Made by a program: the position numbers and the translations under genes. Positions 1 through 10,773 of a stretch of 64,000 nt of DNA are shown one piece after another. This stretch comes from Actinomortierella ambigua (taxonomy: Eukaryota; Mortierellomycota; Mortierellomycetes; Mortierellales; Mortierellaceae), in assembly GCA_016098155.1 (NCBI GenBank), contig JAAAJB010000015.1:1-64000 (forward strand). The letters are read 5' to 3'. Under the pieces are notes generated by a model. It ran no database searches. It saw nothing but the letters and a program-made list of their open reading frames with translations, and had not been told where the DNA came from. Numbering within the stretch: the first letter of the stretch is position 1; the number at the start of each line of letters is the position of its first letter.

Positions 1-1262
1 AAAAAAAAAAAAAAAAAAAAAGGTATGGGTCGGGCGGCCAGTCCCAATCCCGCCTACCGCGTGGATCCGATGAAAGACAAACAAGGGCAGCAGAGGGCAA
101 TGGAGGAAAAGAGTTTAAACGATAGAGATCGAGCAAACAAGTAGAGTGGATAGACTAGTAGAGGAGGCTTTTTCACAGAGGTGAGCACACACCCAGGACG
201 TAGCATCGCATGGGAGACCCGTGTAACACCCTCTCTTACCAGACAATCCACCCTGTGTGCATCCTCAATATGCTTGGTACAGTAGCACCACATGTTCATG
301 GCAAAAAGCAAAAACAGTACCGTACGTAGAGGGCGATGTATCGCAGCGAGAAACAGAGGGTATTTACCCTCCCTCCTCCCCTACCCCAACTGGTTTTGTT
401 TTCTGTATTTCCCACAGACTGGAGAATAACAACCACAACACAAAAACAGTGAAAAACCGTCTAAACGCCATCGGCTGGTTGGCATGCGTAGCAAGGAGAG
501 CAGCGAAAGGGGGCGCGACGGACAGAGGCATTTAAGCCAAAGATCAAATTACAACTAAAGACCATGGTTTTGGCCGGACGCCACGCGACGGACCATTTTT
601 TTTCTTCTCTTTGCGCAAGAAGGGGAGAGGCTGCTGAGGAATGGACAAAGAACAGTGAGAGTAAGAGGGAGAGAGAGGGAGAGGAGAGGAGGAAGAGGAG
701 AGACAGGAGGAACAATGCAGGTGGTGTTTTTTTTTTTGTCTTTCTGTCTTTCAGGAGATGCAAGAAAGTACACCCATTCCCCACTGCATGTTGCATTGGT
801 TTGTGTGTTACTCCTCGCAACAGAAAAAGGACAACCTATTTCGAAAGATGCCATTTGAACTTACGCAAGTACCGGGAAAGGGTTTTTAGTTCGGTGAATC
901 GAAGGAAAGAAAGGGATGGATGGGGACACGAAGGGGCAGAGACGACGATGACGACGACAATGAAGGGGGAAGGAATCTGATGAAAGGGAGTAGGAGTCAA
1001 TAAAAAGCAACGGTCAACCGACTCCAATTATCCTCGTCAAAGTCAGCACAATTGGGTGCGTATTCTGGTGGCCGAGAGACAGTGAAAAGATGCCAGGTAG
1101 AAGGAGCGAGCCGACGACCAAGAGTGAGAAACAAAATGACGAGAGAGAGAGTTTGTGTGTGTGTGAGAGAGAGTTTGTGTGTGTGTGAACGAGAGAGAGA
1201 GAGAGAGAGAGACAACGAGAGAGGACAGCCAACAAGAGTAAAAGGATGAAAGGAGTAGAAGA
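1..1262. other. Intergenic, low-complexity DNA
   Basis: The window opens with 21 A residues. The rest is purine-rich on the + strand, with GAGA and GTGT tracts; an imperfect GA/GT unit is repeated twice at about 1141-1187 and a pure GA run follows at 1191-1212. Short open frames exist on both strands, but their translations are low-complexity (Ser/Leu or Arg/Glu runs) and look like chance. I see no gene. The last few hundred bases probably hold the promoter of the gene starting at 1263. Confidence 0.6.
1191..1212. repeat. (GA)n microsatellite
   Basis: About eleven uninterrupted GA units, preceded by two imperfect copies of a GA-run plus GT-run unit (about 1141-1187). It lies about 50 bases before the ATG at 1263, typical of the purine/pyrimidine tracts in front of many genes in this window. 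Confidence 0.85.
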
Positions 1263-2125
1263 ATGGCTCTGCGCTTGCGGTTGACCTTGGTTCTTGTCGC
1301 GATCTTGGGGTCTTTTGTATGCAGTAAGAGTGCACAAAGAGGAGATTCGAGGGTGATCCTTCTCTCTCGTCACTTCACCTCTCTACTCTTTCATCGTCTT
1401 CGGATCAGGAGGGCTACATCCTGTCAGGTGTGTCTGGAATGAGCCAAGGTGAGGTGTCCCAAGTGGGGATATTTGAGTTGCTCGTGCGAACCAGTGCTGA
1501 ATGGGATGGGCACCTTGTCTCCCTGTCTCTCACTGGAGTTAAGGGATACATGATTGCGGAGGAGAACATGGTTTGCCATCGTATCCTTTTATTCCTACAG
1601 CATCCGACAGCGACGAGGGGGGGCATGTCTCAGATGCGAAGAATCCTCAGGCGGGGATGCTGGGACGTATTGGCGCCTGCCAAGCAACCAACTCTTCTTG
1701 GAGTGGAGATGGGTGACCTTCAAGACGAGCGACGTAATCTTGGATGCTGATGGTAGACCATGGCCACCCAGGTACCATCAGTGCCACGTGCACTTCATTA
1801 TTGTGGGGTCAATGACCGATCATCAGCCGCTCACCGACTGGTGTAACTCTCTCTCTCCCTCTCTCCTCAGCTACACACAAACATACATTCACTCACTTGC
1901 CTCGCTCACTCACCCACTCATTCTCACTCTCTCCACTCAGCTGGGAGTAAATGTGCAGTACCTCTGCGAAAAACTAAGTGGTGCACACACAGCCTCAAGA
2001 GGGACTGTGGAGACGAGGTGGTTGAGTCGCAGACAGTAATGATCCCTTTCTGCAAAAGAGCTGTTGGTCCTGCGGCTCGGTGGAGGAGGAGGAGGGGGAG
2101 GACTGGGACGCCTTCACCCCAGTAA
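1263..2125 (+). CDS. Small cysteine-containing secreted protein, four exons (no family recognised)
   Basis: I reconstructed this gene by splicing; no single long frame shows it. Proposed exons are 1263-1316, 1409-1580, 1651-1842 and 1941-2125, all with GT..AG introns of 92, 70 and 98 bases; together they give 201 codons with no internal stop. Residues 1-18 (MALRLRLTLVLVAILGSF) form a typical signal peptide. The mature part mixes hydrophobic and charged residues and carries six cysteines (exon 2 contexts MVCH, exon 3 HQCH, exon 4 SKCAV, KWCTH, RDCGD and PFCKR), enough for three disulphides. It ends in an Arg-rich tail. The product is presumably exported; I do not recognise a family. The first donor (GTATGC) and the 70-base second intron are the weakest choices. 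It sits 306 bases upstream of the mitochondrial kinase gene, on the same strand. Confidence 0.5.
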
Positions 2126-2431
2126 GGGGAGGTGACTTTCCCCACCTTCCACAATACAATTTTCTTGTTGCTGTGTCCACCTGTTTCGCCTCGCATTTTT
2201 CCCACAGTCCTTTCCCTTTGCCTGCATCTCATCGAATCATCTCCGTGGGCACATCAAGGGCACATCTGTTTGTGCTCGCATCATCCTTCATTCTCTGCCC
2301 CTTCCATTCGCTGTCCATCCATTCTCTCTCCCTCCCTCCTGCTCTCTCCCCCCACTCAAAGCATCCAACTCAGCTACCTCACATTCCTACCCCCTCCCCC
2401 CCACTTCCACTCTCAGTTGCATTCTCTTGCA
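2126..2431. other. Pyrimidine-rich promoter region
   Basis: This 306-base gap between the secreted-protein gene and the kinase gene is strongly C/T-rich on the + strand (CTCTC, CCCTCC and CCCCC tracts), the usual promoter/5' UTR texture of genes here. No TATA box is seen. Confidence 0.5.
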
Positions 2432-4738
2432 ATGACTCTTGCATCAGGACAGATCTCTCGCCTGCTGGGATCTTCCACTTCTGTCCATACAACTCGGACC
2501 CCCCTTCCCAGAATGAGGGCCATCATCTCCCCTGTAGGTCATGCCAGCAAAGCTGTTATGAGGCCACGAGGTGTGGCTTCCTTGTCGACCTCGACGACGA
2601 CACTGTGGACTCCGCTCAAGGCTCGATTGGTGGCTGTCCCTCACTCCAGACTCTCCAAATCGTCGTTGTCGTCCCTTCAAGGCCGAGGCATACGAATGAT
2701 GAGCACGGCCACGCTGCCCTTCCGGGGTATGCACCAGCAGTCAGAGGCTGGCGAGCTTGATGATGTGGTGTCATTCTACGATGACAAAGTTGCCCAGGTA
2801 CTTCTTTGTATTTTTAATGTGCTGCACCCAACATACCACAAATACCTTTCAATCTCTTTGCTCTCTCTCTTTCTCCCCCACACTCTCTAAACCTGGGACA
2901 AACATGCCGTCATTTGTGTATCCCAAAGCCGATCTTTCAATGCGTGACTAAAAAAAAAAATATGTTGCGCATGTTCATTTGTTGTGAACTGGACTAACTC
3001 GCTGTCCAACTTCTGCCTCTTTAGTATGCGACGCAGGGTATCCAGACAGTAACATTGAAAAAGCTCTTGGGATTTAGTCGGCAAAAGTCAGGCGCCACCA
3101 CAACACCATCCACCACCACCACCACCACCACTGCTTCCGACGGGTCAGGACCCGTCCGACAGAAGCAGCAACAGCAGGATTTAGAGGCTAATCTGGAGAT
3201 GGCACGTTTTGCGCGGGCGGAGCTTCCCGTGCGATTGGCGCGACGAGTTGCAGCGATGCAGAAACTGCCGTTTATTGTCGGGACGAATCCATACATCAAA
3301 CAGGTGTATAAGCTCTACTATGACTCGTTCCAGACCATTACAGGGATTGAAAATGATATCCGGAACGCCGAAGATCTAGATGAGTTTGCTGGTATCTTGC
3401 ATGGGTTGGTGGCGTCCCATGCTGATGTCATCCCAATGCTCTCTCAAGGTAGGCAGGGGGGTAGGGAAGAAGAAGTGATAAGGGAGGAATGGGGGCGCGG
3501 GAGGTTGATAACAGTGTTGCTCCCTTCCCCCTCGTCGTCCAACACACCAAAGTTATCTGGATGTGTGACTAATTTAGGGTTGTTAAACTCACAATGAATT
3601 TTTTTATGACTCGTGCTTTATCCCTAGGCTTCTTGGAATGCCAAACCTACATGCCCAAGGCCGACATCCGCGTGTTTCTCGACGAGATGATCCGAGCACG
3701 GATAGGCATTCGGCTGATTGCCGAGCAAGTCATCTCGCTACGCGAGCAACGCGAAGAAGATGATGCCAGTGGTGGACGGTCTCGAGGCTACGTCGGCGTG
3801 GTCAACACGGCGTTACAACCTGCGGAGCTGGTGCGAACCTGTGCCAACTTTGTACAAGAGTTGTGTGATGTCAACTACGGATCGAGCCCCGAGGTCGTCA
3901 TCAACGGACAGACGGACACGACGTTCACGTATGTGCCCGTCCATTTGGAGTATATCCTCTGCGAGTTGTTGAAGAACTCGCTGCGCGCAACGGTCGAGCA
4001 GTCGGCCAAGATTGGACGGAGGGGACAGGTCATTGCCTTTGGGCATGGGAGTGGCGGTGTTCTGGGAGATGAAGCGACAGCAGCGACCAGCGGGGGGGAT
4101 CAACGACGTCATGCTACATCGTCGCGTCCACCGTCGTCGTCGTCGTCGTCGTCGTCGTCAAGCATTGTGACGGTGCTGACGGATGATGCGTTGGACGAGA
4201 CACAACAACCAAACGAGTATGGGCATCCACCGGTAGAGGTGACGATTGCGCAAAGCGAGCACGAGGTAACGATTCGGATCCGAGACCAAGGCGGCGGAAT
4301 TTCGCGGGAGCATTTCGACAAGGTATTTGAGTATTCGTTTACGACAGTCAAGAACGAGAATGAGCAGGATGCAGACGGTGACTTGCACGAGACACCTTAT
4401 GGCGTCGACAATATCTTTAAGGGCGTCAGTCGGCTCGCAATGCAGGCTGGTCTTGGTGGGCCGATTGCAGGTCTTGGCTTTGGGTAAGTCCTTTTTTTTT
4501 TGAAAAAAAAAATCTCTCTCATACAAAACATTTAAAACTGGCTTGCCCACAAAAGTCGTTTTTGTTGCTCTAACATTTTGATGATTTTTTCTTTCTTCTT
4601 TCTAGTCTCCCTTTAGCTCGGATCTATGCACAGTACTTTGGCGGAAGCATGCACCTAATTTCACTGGATGGTCATGGCTGCGACATTTTCCTGAAGCTGA
4701 AGCAAATCGATGAGACTCTGGATGACCTTCAGATCTAA
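2432..4738 (+). CDS. Mitochondrial branched-chain 2-oxoacid / pyruvate dehydrogenase kinase
   Basis: Exons 2432-2797, 3025-3448, 3628-4483 and 4606-4738 give 592 residues. The family phosphorylates the E1-alpha subunit of mitochondrial 2-oxoacid dehydrogenase complexes and switches them off. The N-terminus is Arg/Ser/Thr-rich and lacks acids, as expected for a transit peptide. The N-terminal helical domain contains ELPVRLARRV and LPFIVGTNP, close to BCKDK. The GHKL ATPase domain shows an N-box (ELLKNSLRAT, near residue 375), a G1 box (DQGGGIS, near 484) and a G2 box (GLGFGLP) split by the last intron. The order and wording of these blocks fit BCKDK better than classical PDK, but fungal kinases of this group can act on pyruvate dehydrogenase, so the substrate is open. 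It is longer than the usual about 410 residues because of Thr, Gly and Ser repeats near residues 138-150 and 405-430. Confidence 0.9.
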
Positions 4739-4866
4739 AGGGACGAAATCTTTTTGGAAAAGTCCTACAAACCTACACTGTCTCCGTCTCCAATGAGCAG
4801 AGCTTTCCAACACAACATATTGTACTTCTATCTATCAAATGCTGTAACAAAGTCAATTTTTACTTC

Positions 4867-7314
4867 TTATGAATCTGTTTTTCGCTTCTTGATAAAACCT
4901 GCACCCAGAATATTAACCGTGGCCCCATTCGGCAGTATGGTAGTGGTGGGGGCAGAGGATGGTTGTTGCGGAGTCTGCGGTGTCGATGCAAGCGATGCGG
5001 CTGTAGTGGTGGTAAACGACGTAGGCGGGTTCTTACGTTTAATCAAACCCGCACCGAGGATATTGACGGTCGCCGCAGGTGTTGTACAGGTAGGCGATAA
5101 GGAGGAAGACACCCCATGGCTACCACCACTCTTCCTGACAAAGTTGGCACCGAGAATGTTCACTTGTGGCGGTCCTGATGCCGTGGTTACAGAGGCTCCT
5201 GCTATCTGTGGGGTAACATTCAAGGCCTCGGAGAAAGCCGAGTGCAAAGGCAACTTTGTGGGCACACAATACTCGACCTGAATCAAATGATCTTCGATCC
5301 ACGATGGCGAACCAGACGGTGACTTTGAAATACTTGGTAGAGTCGCAGAGGCCAATATGGAAGGCTGTGGTGATGGCGGTGGTGGTGTTGGTGAAGAAGG
5401 GACATTGCCCTCACCCACGCATTCATTTTGGATCCATGTGGCGATTTTTTGTTCCCACTTTCGAGTCGACTCGACCGCCAGTGTTGGGTTGCTAAAGTTG
5501 AGGTTGAGCAACGTGTTGATCGCTTGGGTATAATCCGACGACGATCCACCACGCTTGCTATGTGACTGCAGAGGTTGTTGTGGCTGTTGAGGCGTCTCCA
5601 ACTCCACGACGCCGTCTCCTTGGTCAATCAGAGGAGGAGTGGTCTCCACCTTTGGTTTTTCCTCATCATCGTTCTGCCGCATGCTTTGTTCCTCCAGTGC
5701 TGGCGAATGTTGCTGTTGCTGTTGCTGTTCCTCTGACTCTGGAAAGTCTTCAATCACACGGAAGAAACCCGTCGTCTTGCCTGCGCCACTCTCCTCGCTG
5801 ATGGCCGCTAATTCCCAAAAGAGGCGTAGGTCCACCTGCCCGCCGCGGCATGACGGTGAGGACTGCATCAACCGTGACTTGGGATCATCAGGGAAACAGG
5901 GGATCCAATCCCTGGCAAGCCTTGGTATCGATGACGGCTTACGCTCATGACCACTGGAGGGGAGGCGATCTGGTGGGCCATATTGCCATGAAAATGTGGA
6001 TGTGGCGGCGGCGGTAGTAGTGGTATTAGAAGAATTGAGATGTGACGGCAACAGGATCGCAGCATCGCCACTGTGCTGGATTAATCGTAAAGCCAGACGC
6101 TCTTCATCGACTCCAGGAATGTGCCAGTTCGCCACAATGGTTGACAATGATGCTCCTGGTGCTTCCGTGGCGGTGGTGGTGGTGGTGTTTGTGATACTGC
6201 TGCTGCTGTTGTCCCTGTCGCTACTTCGGCTACGGCTATTATAGACAGCCTCAATCATCTTCTTCCACCAGCGGACAAGGCCACGATCGCTCAGAGGTCG
6301 TTTGAGCGGGTTATTGGCAGACTTTGCAAACAAGTATTGCGGCTGGGCGCGGGCAAAGACGTACAAGCTCGTCCGGGCATGATGTGGTGGCAGCCACTGC
6401 GATGAGGAGGCGGAGGAGGAGACTCGGGCTCTAGCCTTCTTGTCAAGCAAGGCGACAGTCTTTTCCTGCTGGCGCATAGCCTGGAGGTATGCCTGGACCA
6501 ACACCTGGGCAGGACTTGCCTTCTGTGTCGCGCGCCACCGTGCTGCTCTTGTGGTGGTGGAGGAAGAGGAAGAGGCATCCTGGCTTTTGTCGTTGGTAGT
6601 GACGGGTGGCGGCCAGAATCCGGTCGTGTCGACCTTGGCGAGGTACACGACCTTTTCATAGACCTCGCGCTGTGGGTGTCTTTGCCGCTGCTGTTGTGTG
6701 TTCCTGGAATGATTTCTGTTCCCATCACTCTCATCAATATCCAACTGATCCGTGGTGCCCAGAGATCGGTAGAGACGGTACTCCAAGACTTCCAGTCCGG
6801 CCACGAGCACAGGTTTTGGTGACTCATTACCAAGACTGGTGGTGGTGGTGGTGGTAGCGGTGGCGGTATTATTGTTGGTGGTGCCGGTGGTGGTAGCACT
6901 AGTTTCATGCCCCGTGGTGACACCTCCTGGGACACCTCCTGCTTCATCTGCACTCTCTTGCCGATCCTGTCCTCCTCCTCCTTCTTTGTTCGTCATAGTA
7001 GTCGCTGCTATAACTGGTGGGACTTTGGATGGTTCTTTTCCCAACCTCTCGCAGACCGAGAGCACCACAAGGCGTTCCTGGACAGTGATTCGGTCATACC
7101 GCTGCTGCTGAAGAGACGATCGTGGGTACAAGTCGGTGGTGGCCTTGGGTCGCGTCAGGAAGGAGTGGAGCCGGAATTCAAGTCCAATGGTCTCATCCTG
7201 CTGGTGGTCCGCGGTGCCAGTCTTGATGATAGGATGATGGAATGCATTGGCGACCGATTGAGCCATCAATTTAGCGACGGGATCGCCATCGTTCTCTCCA
7301 TGCAAGATAGACAT
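4867..7314 (-). CDS. RTT109: Rtt109 histone H3 lysine-56 acetyltransferase
   Basis: Single exon, 815 residues from the ATG at 7314. The fungal-specific enzyme acetylates newly made histone H3 (K56, also N-terminal lysines) in the nucleus with the chaperones Asf1 and Vps75. Diagnostic blocks in order: LAKVDTTG (Asp229 matches the yeast active-site Asp), FARAQPQYLFAKS (320-332), RGLVRWW (344-350), IPGVDEER (399-406), FSWQYG and FPDDPKSRL (474-482). It is nearly twice the yeast length (436) because of Thr/Asn, Ser and Gln insertions. The tail carries three copies of VNILGAxxI/V-K/R-K (718-728, 750-761, 800-812). The frame is open to another ATG at 7533, but the region before 7314 encodes an aberrant WWWW stretch and overlaps a TATA box, so 7314 is preferred. 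It is convergent with the upstream kinase gene, 128 bases apart. Confidence 0.93.
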   Translation of the reverse strand: MSILHGENDGDPVAKLMAQSVANAFHHPIIKTGTADHQQDETIGLEFRLHSFLTRPKATTDLYPRSSLQQQRYDRITVQERLVVLSVCERLGKEPSKVPPVIAATTMTNKEGGGGQDRQESADEAGGVPGGVTTGHETSATTTGTTNNNTATATTTTTTSLGNESPKPVLVAGLEVLEYRLYRSLGTTDQLDIDESDGNRNHSRNTQQQRQRHPQREVYEKVVYLAKVDTTGFWPPPVTTNDKSQDASSSSSTTTRAARWRATQKASPAQVLVQAYLQAMRQQEKTVALLDKKARARVSSSASSSQWLPPHHARTSLYVFARAQPQYLFAKSANNPLKRPLSDRGLVRWWKKMIEAVYNSRSRSSDRDNSSSSITNTTTTTATEAPGASLSTIVANWHIPGVDEERLALRLIQHSGDAAILLPSHLNSSNTTTTAAATSTFSWQYGPPDRLPSSGHERKPSSIPRLARDWIPCFPDDPKSRLMQSSPSCRGGQVDLRLFWELAAISEESGAGKTTGFFRVIEDFPESEEQQQQQQHSPALEEQSMRQNDDEEKPKVETTPPLIDQGDGVVELETPQQPQQPLQSHSKRGGSSSDYTQAINTLLNLNFSNPTLAVESTRKWEQKIATWIQNECVGEGNVPSSPTPPPPSPQPSILASATLPSISKSPSGSPSWIEDHLIQVEYCVPTKLPLHSAFSEALNVTPQIAGASVTTASGPPQVNILGANFVRKSGGSHGVSSSLSPTCTTPAATVNILGAGLIKRKNPPTSFTTTTAASLASTPQTPQQPSSAPTTTILPNGATVNILGAGFIKKRKTDS

Positions 7315-8862
7315 AGTTGTCTGGTTTGTTTTCGTGGAGAAACGCTTTTGCCACCACCACCATGTTATATAAAGTTTCTCAGCCACTCCTGGAAAATTGA
7401 GCTCGAAATGTGGGGACAAGTTGTTGCTATCGCGCCTACAGTTGTAGCGACTTGCTGACTGGAATGGCGTTTCCAGAACTTTAGGAAACCAGTTATTTTT
7501 CTGTCCGTTGTGAGAGGAGAGGTTACTGGTCATGTCAGACCTTGGTCAATAAAAGAAGGGAAAAAATGCTTAGTTTAGTGTATTTCGACTCATAAGCACA
7601 GCGCGGCGCAGCCTTAGGAAAGAGCGGCGTGATCCCTTTGCTCCGTTTGCACTAGTGCATGGGCGCAGGACCCGAGCCAAAGCGGCTTCCAACAATGGGC
7701 ATTTCATTCAAAACTAGAGATGGAAACCAGCATCTCTTGCCTGTGTGATTTATTGTGTTTTTGCGGGCTGCTGTTGTTGCCACGCTACTACTGGAGAGGG
7801 ATGGGATAACATTGATCCAATCTATTTTTCTCTTGTCTGATATACTACCTCAAGTACATCGTGCCGTCCAGCTGTACACCCTGATGCGGTCAACGGGATC
7901 GTCCATCGACTAATATCAATTTTGTTTCGTTCATTCACTTTGCCAATCGGCCAGAAATACTTTACAATCTACAAAGGTCACCCGCCTTGCAAGCAATAGT
8001 AGACTTTGCCAGGATCCGAACAGACTTCAAAGGGCCGTCCACTCTTTCCAGTCACGAAATTAAAGAAAATGAGGCGTATGGGGCACCATGCATGGCCCAA
8101 TCCTGACCCTGCAGCTCCGTCAGACGAAGCTGACTTAAGCCTGCTCTGAGGTGCAGGGCTGTAGGATAGAACCTGCACTAATATCCAAAGATCATTTAGG
8201 TAGTGTTTTCTTTTTCTTTAACAGAAGAGGAATAAAACGCGCTGTTTATGAGTGTCTTTATGCTTGAAATGCTAAAGTGAAAAGCAAAAAAAACTCTTTT
8301 GAGGACAAAGGGGAACAACTGTCGAAAGAGGGGCCTGCACAGACACCTTCCTCTTCAGAAAGAAAAATATACACATAATTAACCTGATGTTAGAGAGAGG
8401 AGAGAGAGAGAAGACCCACGGGCGCAAAGAGCTTCCTTCTTCCTTTTTCTTTCCTTCCCACTCTTCCTCTTTTTTTTTCTGCTTGTCTTCCGCCACTTGC
8501 TCTCCATTAACCATTTTCGCGTCAGCCTTTCCCTTTTCAAAAGCTTTCAAAGGAGACGGAGAAGATGTTAAGGAGTAATAAGGAACGAATACGAAGCAAC
8601 AAAAAGTCAGAAGTGAAGAAGGAGAAGAAGAAGAAAAAAGATAGCAATCTTAGAGACACCATGGACCCTTTCTCTCCCCCCTTCGGAGGAGACAAAACTC
8701 TCTAACGGGTAGACCTTCTGGGGCAGTCAACAAAACGAACAAATTTTTTTAAACAAAAAAGCAGCTTTCGTGGAACTGAAGGAACCATTTCACAAAATGC
8801 TGCTCTTCATCTCTCGAAGTGGGGTTCCAAAGAGAGAGAGAGAGAAAAAAATGGGGGTTCGC
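7315..8862. other. Intergenic, RTT109 promoter side and LPMO 3' side
   Basis: About 1.5 kb. The left end holds the RTT109 promoter. The middle (7540-8250) is of mixed composition with no open frame I can support; 8270-8860 is rich in A, G and T/C runs with short low-complexity frames. No RNA gene or repeat element recognised. Confidence 0.5.
7365..7371 (-). promoter_or_regulatory. TATA box of RTT109
   Basis: TATATAA read on the - strand, about 51-57 bases before the chosen ATG at 7314. It argues that the in-frame upstream ATG at 7533 is not the start, because a TATA box would then lie inside the coding sequence. Confidence 0.4.
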
Positions 8863-10773
8863 TTAGTGCTTCTTGAACTTGGGCAGAGGAGGCAACTGGT
8901 TCTTCAGGTTCATCCTGATCTCGTTGGGGTTGGGACCAGGGCCCGCCTTGGTCTTTCCACCGTCACCATCGGCAGCCGTGATGCGAAGCTGGGGCTGCTT
9001 CTTCAGCAGCTTGGAGCGGAAGTCGAACATCTGGATGGGAACACGCTTAAGATTGGGCTTGGAAGAACCACGGAGCGTAATATCGGCGCAGTTCATGTAG
9101 AACTGGTCCAGAATGTGAGCAGTCCAGGTCCAGACGAACAAGCACTGGCCCTTACGCGTGCACGAAGGAGCGCGAGGAGGAATACGAACGGGCCAGAGGT
9201 AGTAAGCTGTTTTTGTTTAAAAAATAAAATAAAATAACAATCAGCGAGTTGACCAAGGAGTGACGTAGAGGCAGGGGCTGACAAAAAGTGGGCAATTATG
9301 GGGAAAAAAAATCCGCAGATGAAATTGGAACATGGCCAATGTATCGCGACGCTTCTTGGTCTCAGATGATCGGCTTTACGCGCGTAAACAAAGTGATCGT
9401 GCCTGACATTGCGCGATAAATCGACCCAAATGAGGGGAAAGGGAGGATCGGGAGGAATGCCAGAAATCTCAATAGCGCCAAGAGGGGAATCCCTCCACAC
9501 AAACACAGTACGGGTGACAGAAAGTGAGGGAGAGAAGAATGGATGACTTACCATCAGGGCAGGTTCGGGAGTAGCGGGCAATAGTATAGAAGGTCTTGCC
9601 GTTGTCGTACGACAGCGAGAACTCGCACTGTTAGGTGTGTCAAGAAAGGCACGACAAAATGTAGTAAAGAGAGAGTGAATACGTTGCCGTTTAGATGGTG
9701 AGGAAATGAGCACGTTCATGAGGAGAATAAAATGGTTGTGTGTCAGCAACACAGCACGGGTACACAGAGAAGAGCCAGACCAAACATTCCAGATTGGCCG
9801 CGAATATTGTGTGTATATATTTTGTGTGGTCCTCGGGATCCACCACCAACAGCCATTGGCCGAAGGCTCAAGGATACATTCGATTATTCACAAGGCCTGC
9901 CCTGCCCCTGCTCCTGCTCGCTCTCTCATTCTCTCTCACAAGAGGCCTCTCTCGCACTCTCTTTCTCTCTCTCGGTAAATCACATGCAGGGGGGGTAGGA
10001 GGGCAAAAGGCTGGTTGAAAGAGAGAATGAGAGCAGAGTAATGATGGCTATCCCTCGGGTGGGGGTCTGGCCCCCCTTTTTTTAACCCCCTCCCGCCTCG
10101 ATGACCCACTGTTGTCTGTGCTTGAGAGTGAACAATAATTAGGTGCATCTGCATCTGCAAAAATAGCTACTTACGAATCCACCACCGTGACGGGCCTGCT
10201 CCATCTGTTTTCCGGAAGAGGGCTTCTTGGGCTGCTTGTTGAAATCACGGTCAGGCATCTTGGGCACAGCAAAGCGGACATCAATCCTCTGACCAGCCCT
10301 CATGGGGGTGGGTGGAACGGGAGGGAAACCACCGCAGGGGTAGGTGAGAGAGTGGACCTTATCACGGTAGCCCAGGAAAGCCTGAAGAAAAGCCGGGAAG
10401 AAACCATAGTACATTGAATAAGTATACAAGTTTTGGCGGATGAGCGTCGAGATGCTTGCGTCAAAATCTCTCATTCCTTTCCTCCGAGTAGAAGGATGGA
10501 TGGATGAGAGGAAGGCTATGCATTGCGGGAATGTGAATGGCGCGCAAATCTCAAGTTGACTTGCTTGTGCCCTTGCGCGACTTTTTGCTGCACCTGCACA
10601 GTGACAGATTCAGATTGTGCATGGATGAAAAAGGAGCTACTTACATGGACACGACCGTTGTAACCCTTCGTCCTGTAGCCACCACGGGGGGTAGGGAAGA
10701 GCAATGCACCATGGGCGGAGACCACAGCAACAAAGGTAGCAAGGAACAGAATGATGGAAGCGAGGGACTTCAT
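8863..10773 (-). CDS. Secreted lytic polysaccharide monooxygenase-like protein (AA11-like)
   Basis: Exons (in reading order) 10773-10645, 10381-10175, 9627-9552 and 9206-8863 give 251 residues. LPMOs are copper enzymes that oxidatively cleave chitin or other polysaccharides outside the cell. Residues 1-20 are a signal peptide ending VVSA; the mature protein starts with His21 (HGALLFPTPRGG), as the copper brace requires. A second candidate ligand is His108 in RHGGGF, followed across an intron by CEFSLSYDNGKTF (from 113), the pattern seen in AA11-type and related fungal proteins. FVWTW (161-165) and QFYMNCADI (172-180) supply the conserved core, with Tyr174 or Phe173 near the axial position. 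The C-terminal about 65 residues are Lys/Pro-rich and replace the usual Ser/Thr linker or GPI signal. The AA family is inferred by eye; substrate unknown, chitin likely. Confidence 0.78.

Noticed and set aside
564..980. Open frame of 138 codons on the + strand
   Set aside because: Its translation is Arg/Glu and Phe runs from purine and T tracts, with no protein-like core.
7315..7533. 73-residue N-terminal extension of Rtt109 from the upstream ATG
   Set aside because: It contains an aberrant WWWW stretch, overlaps a TATA box and has no similarity to Rtt109 N-termini.
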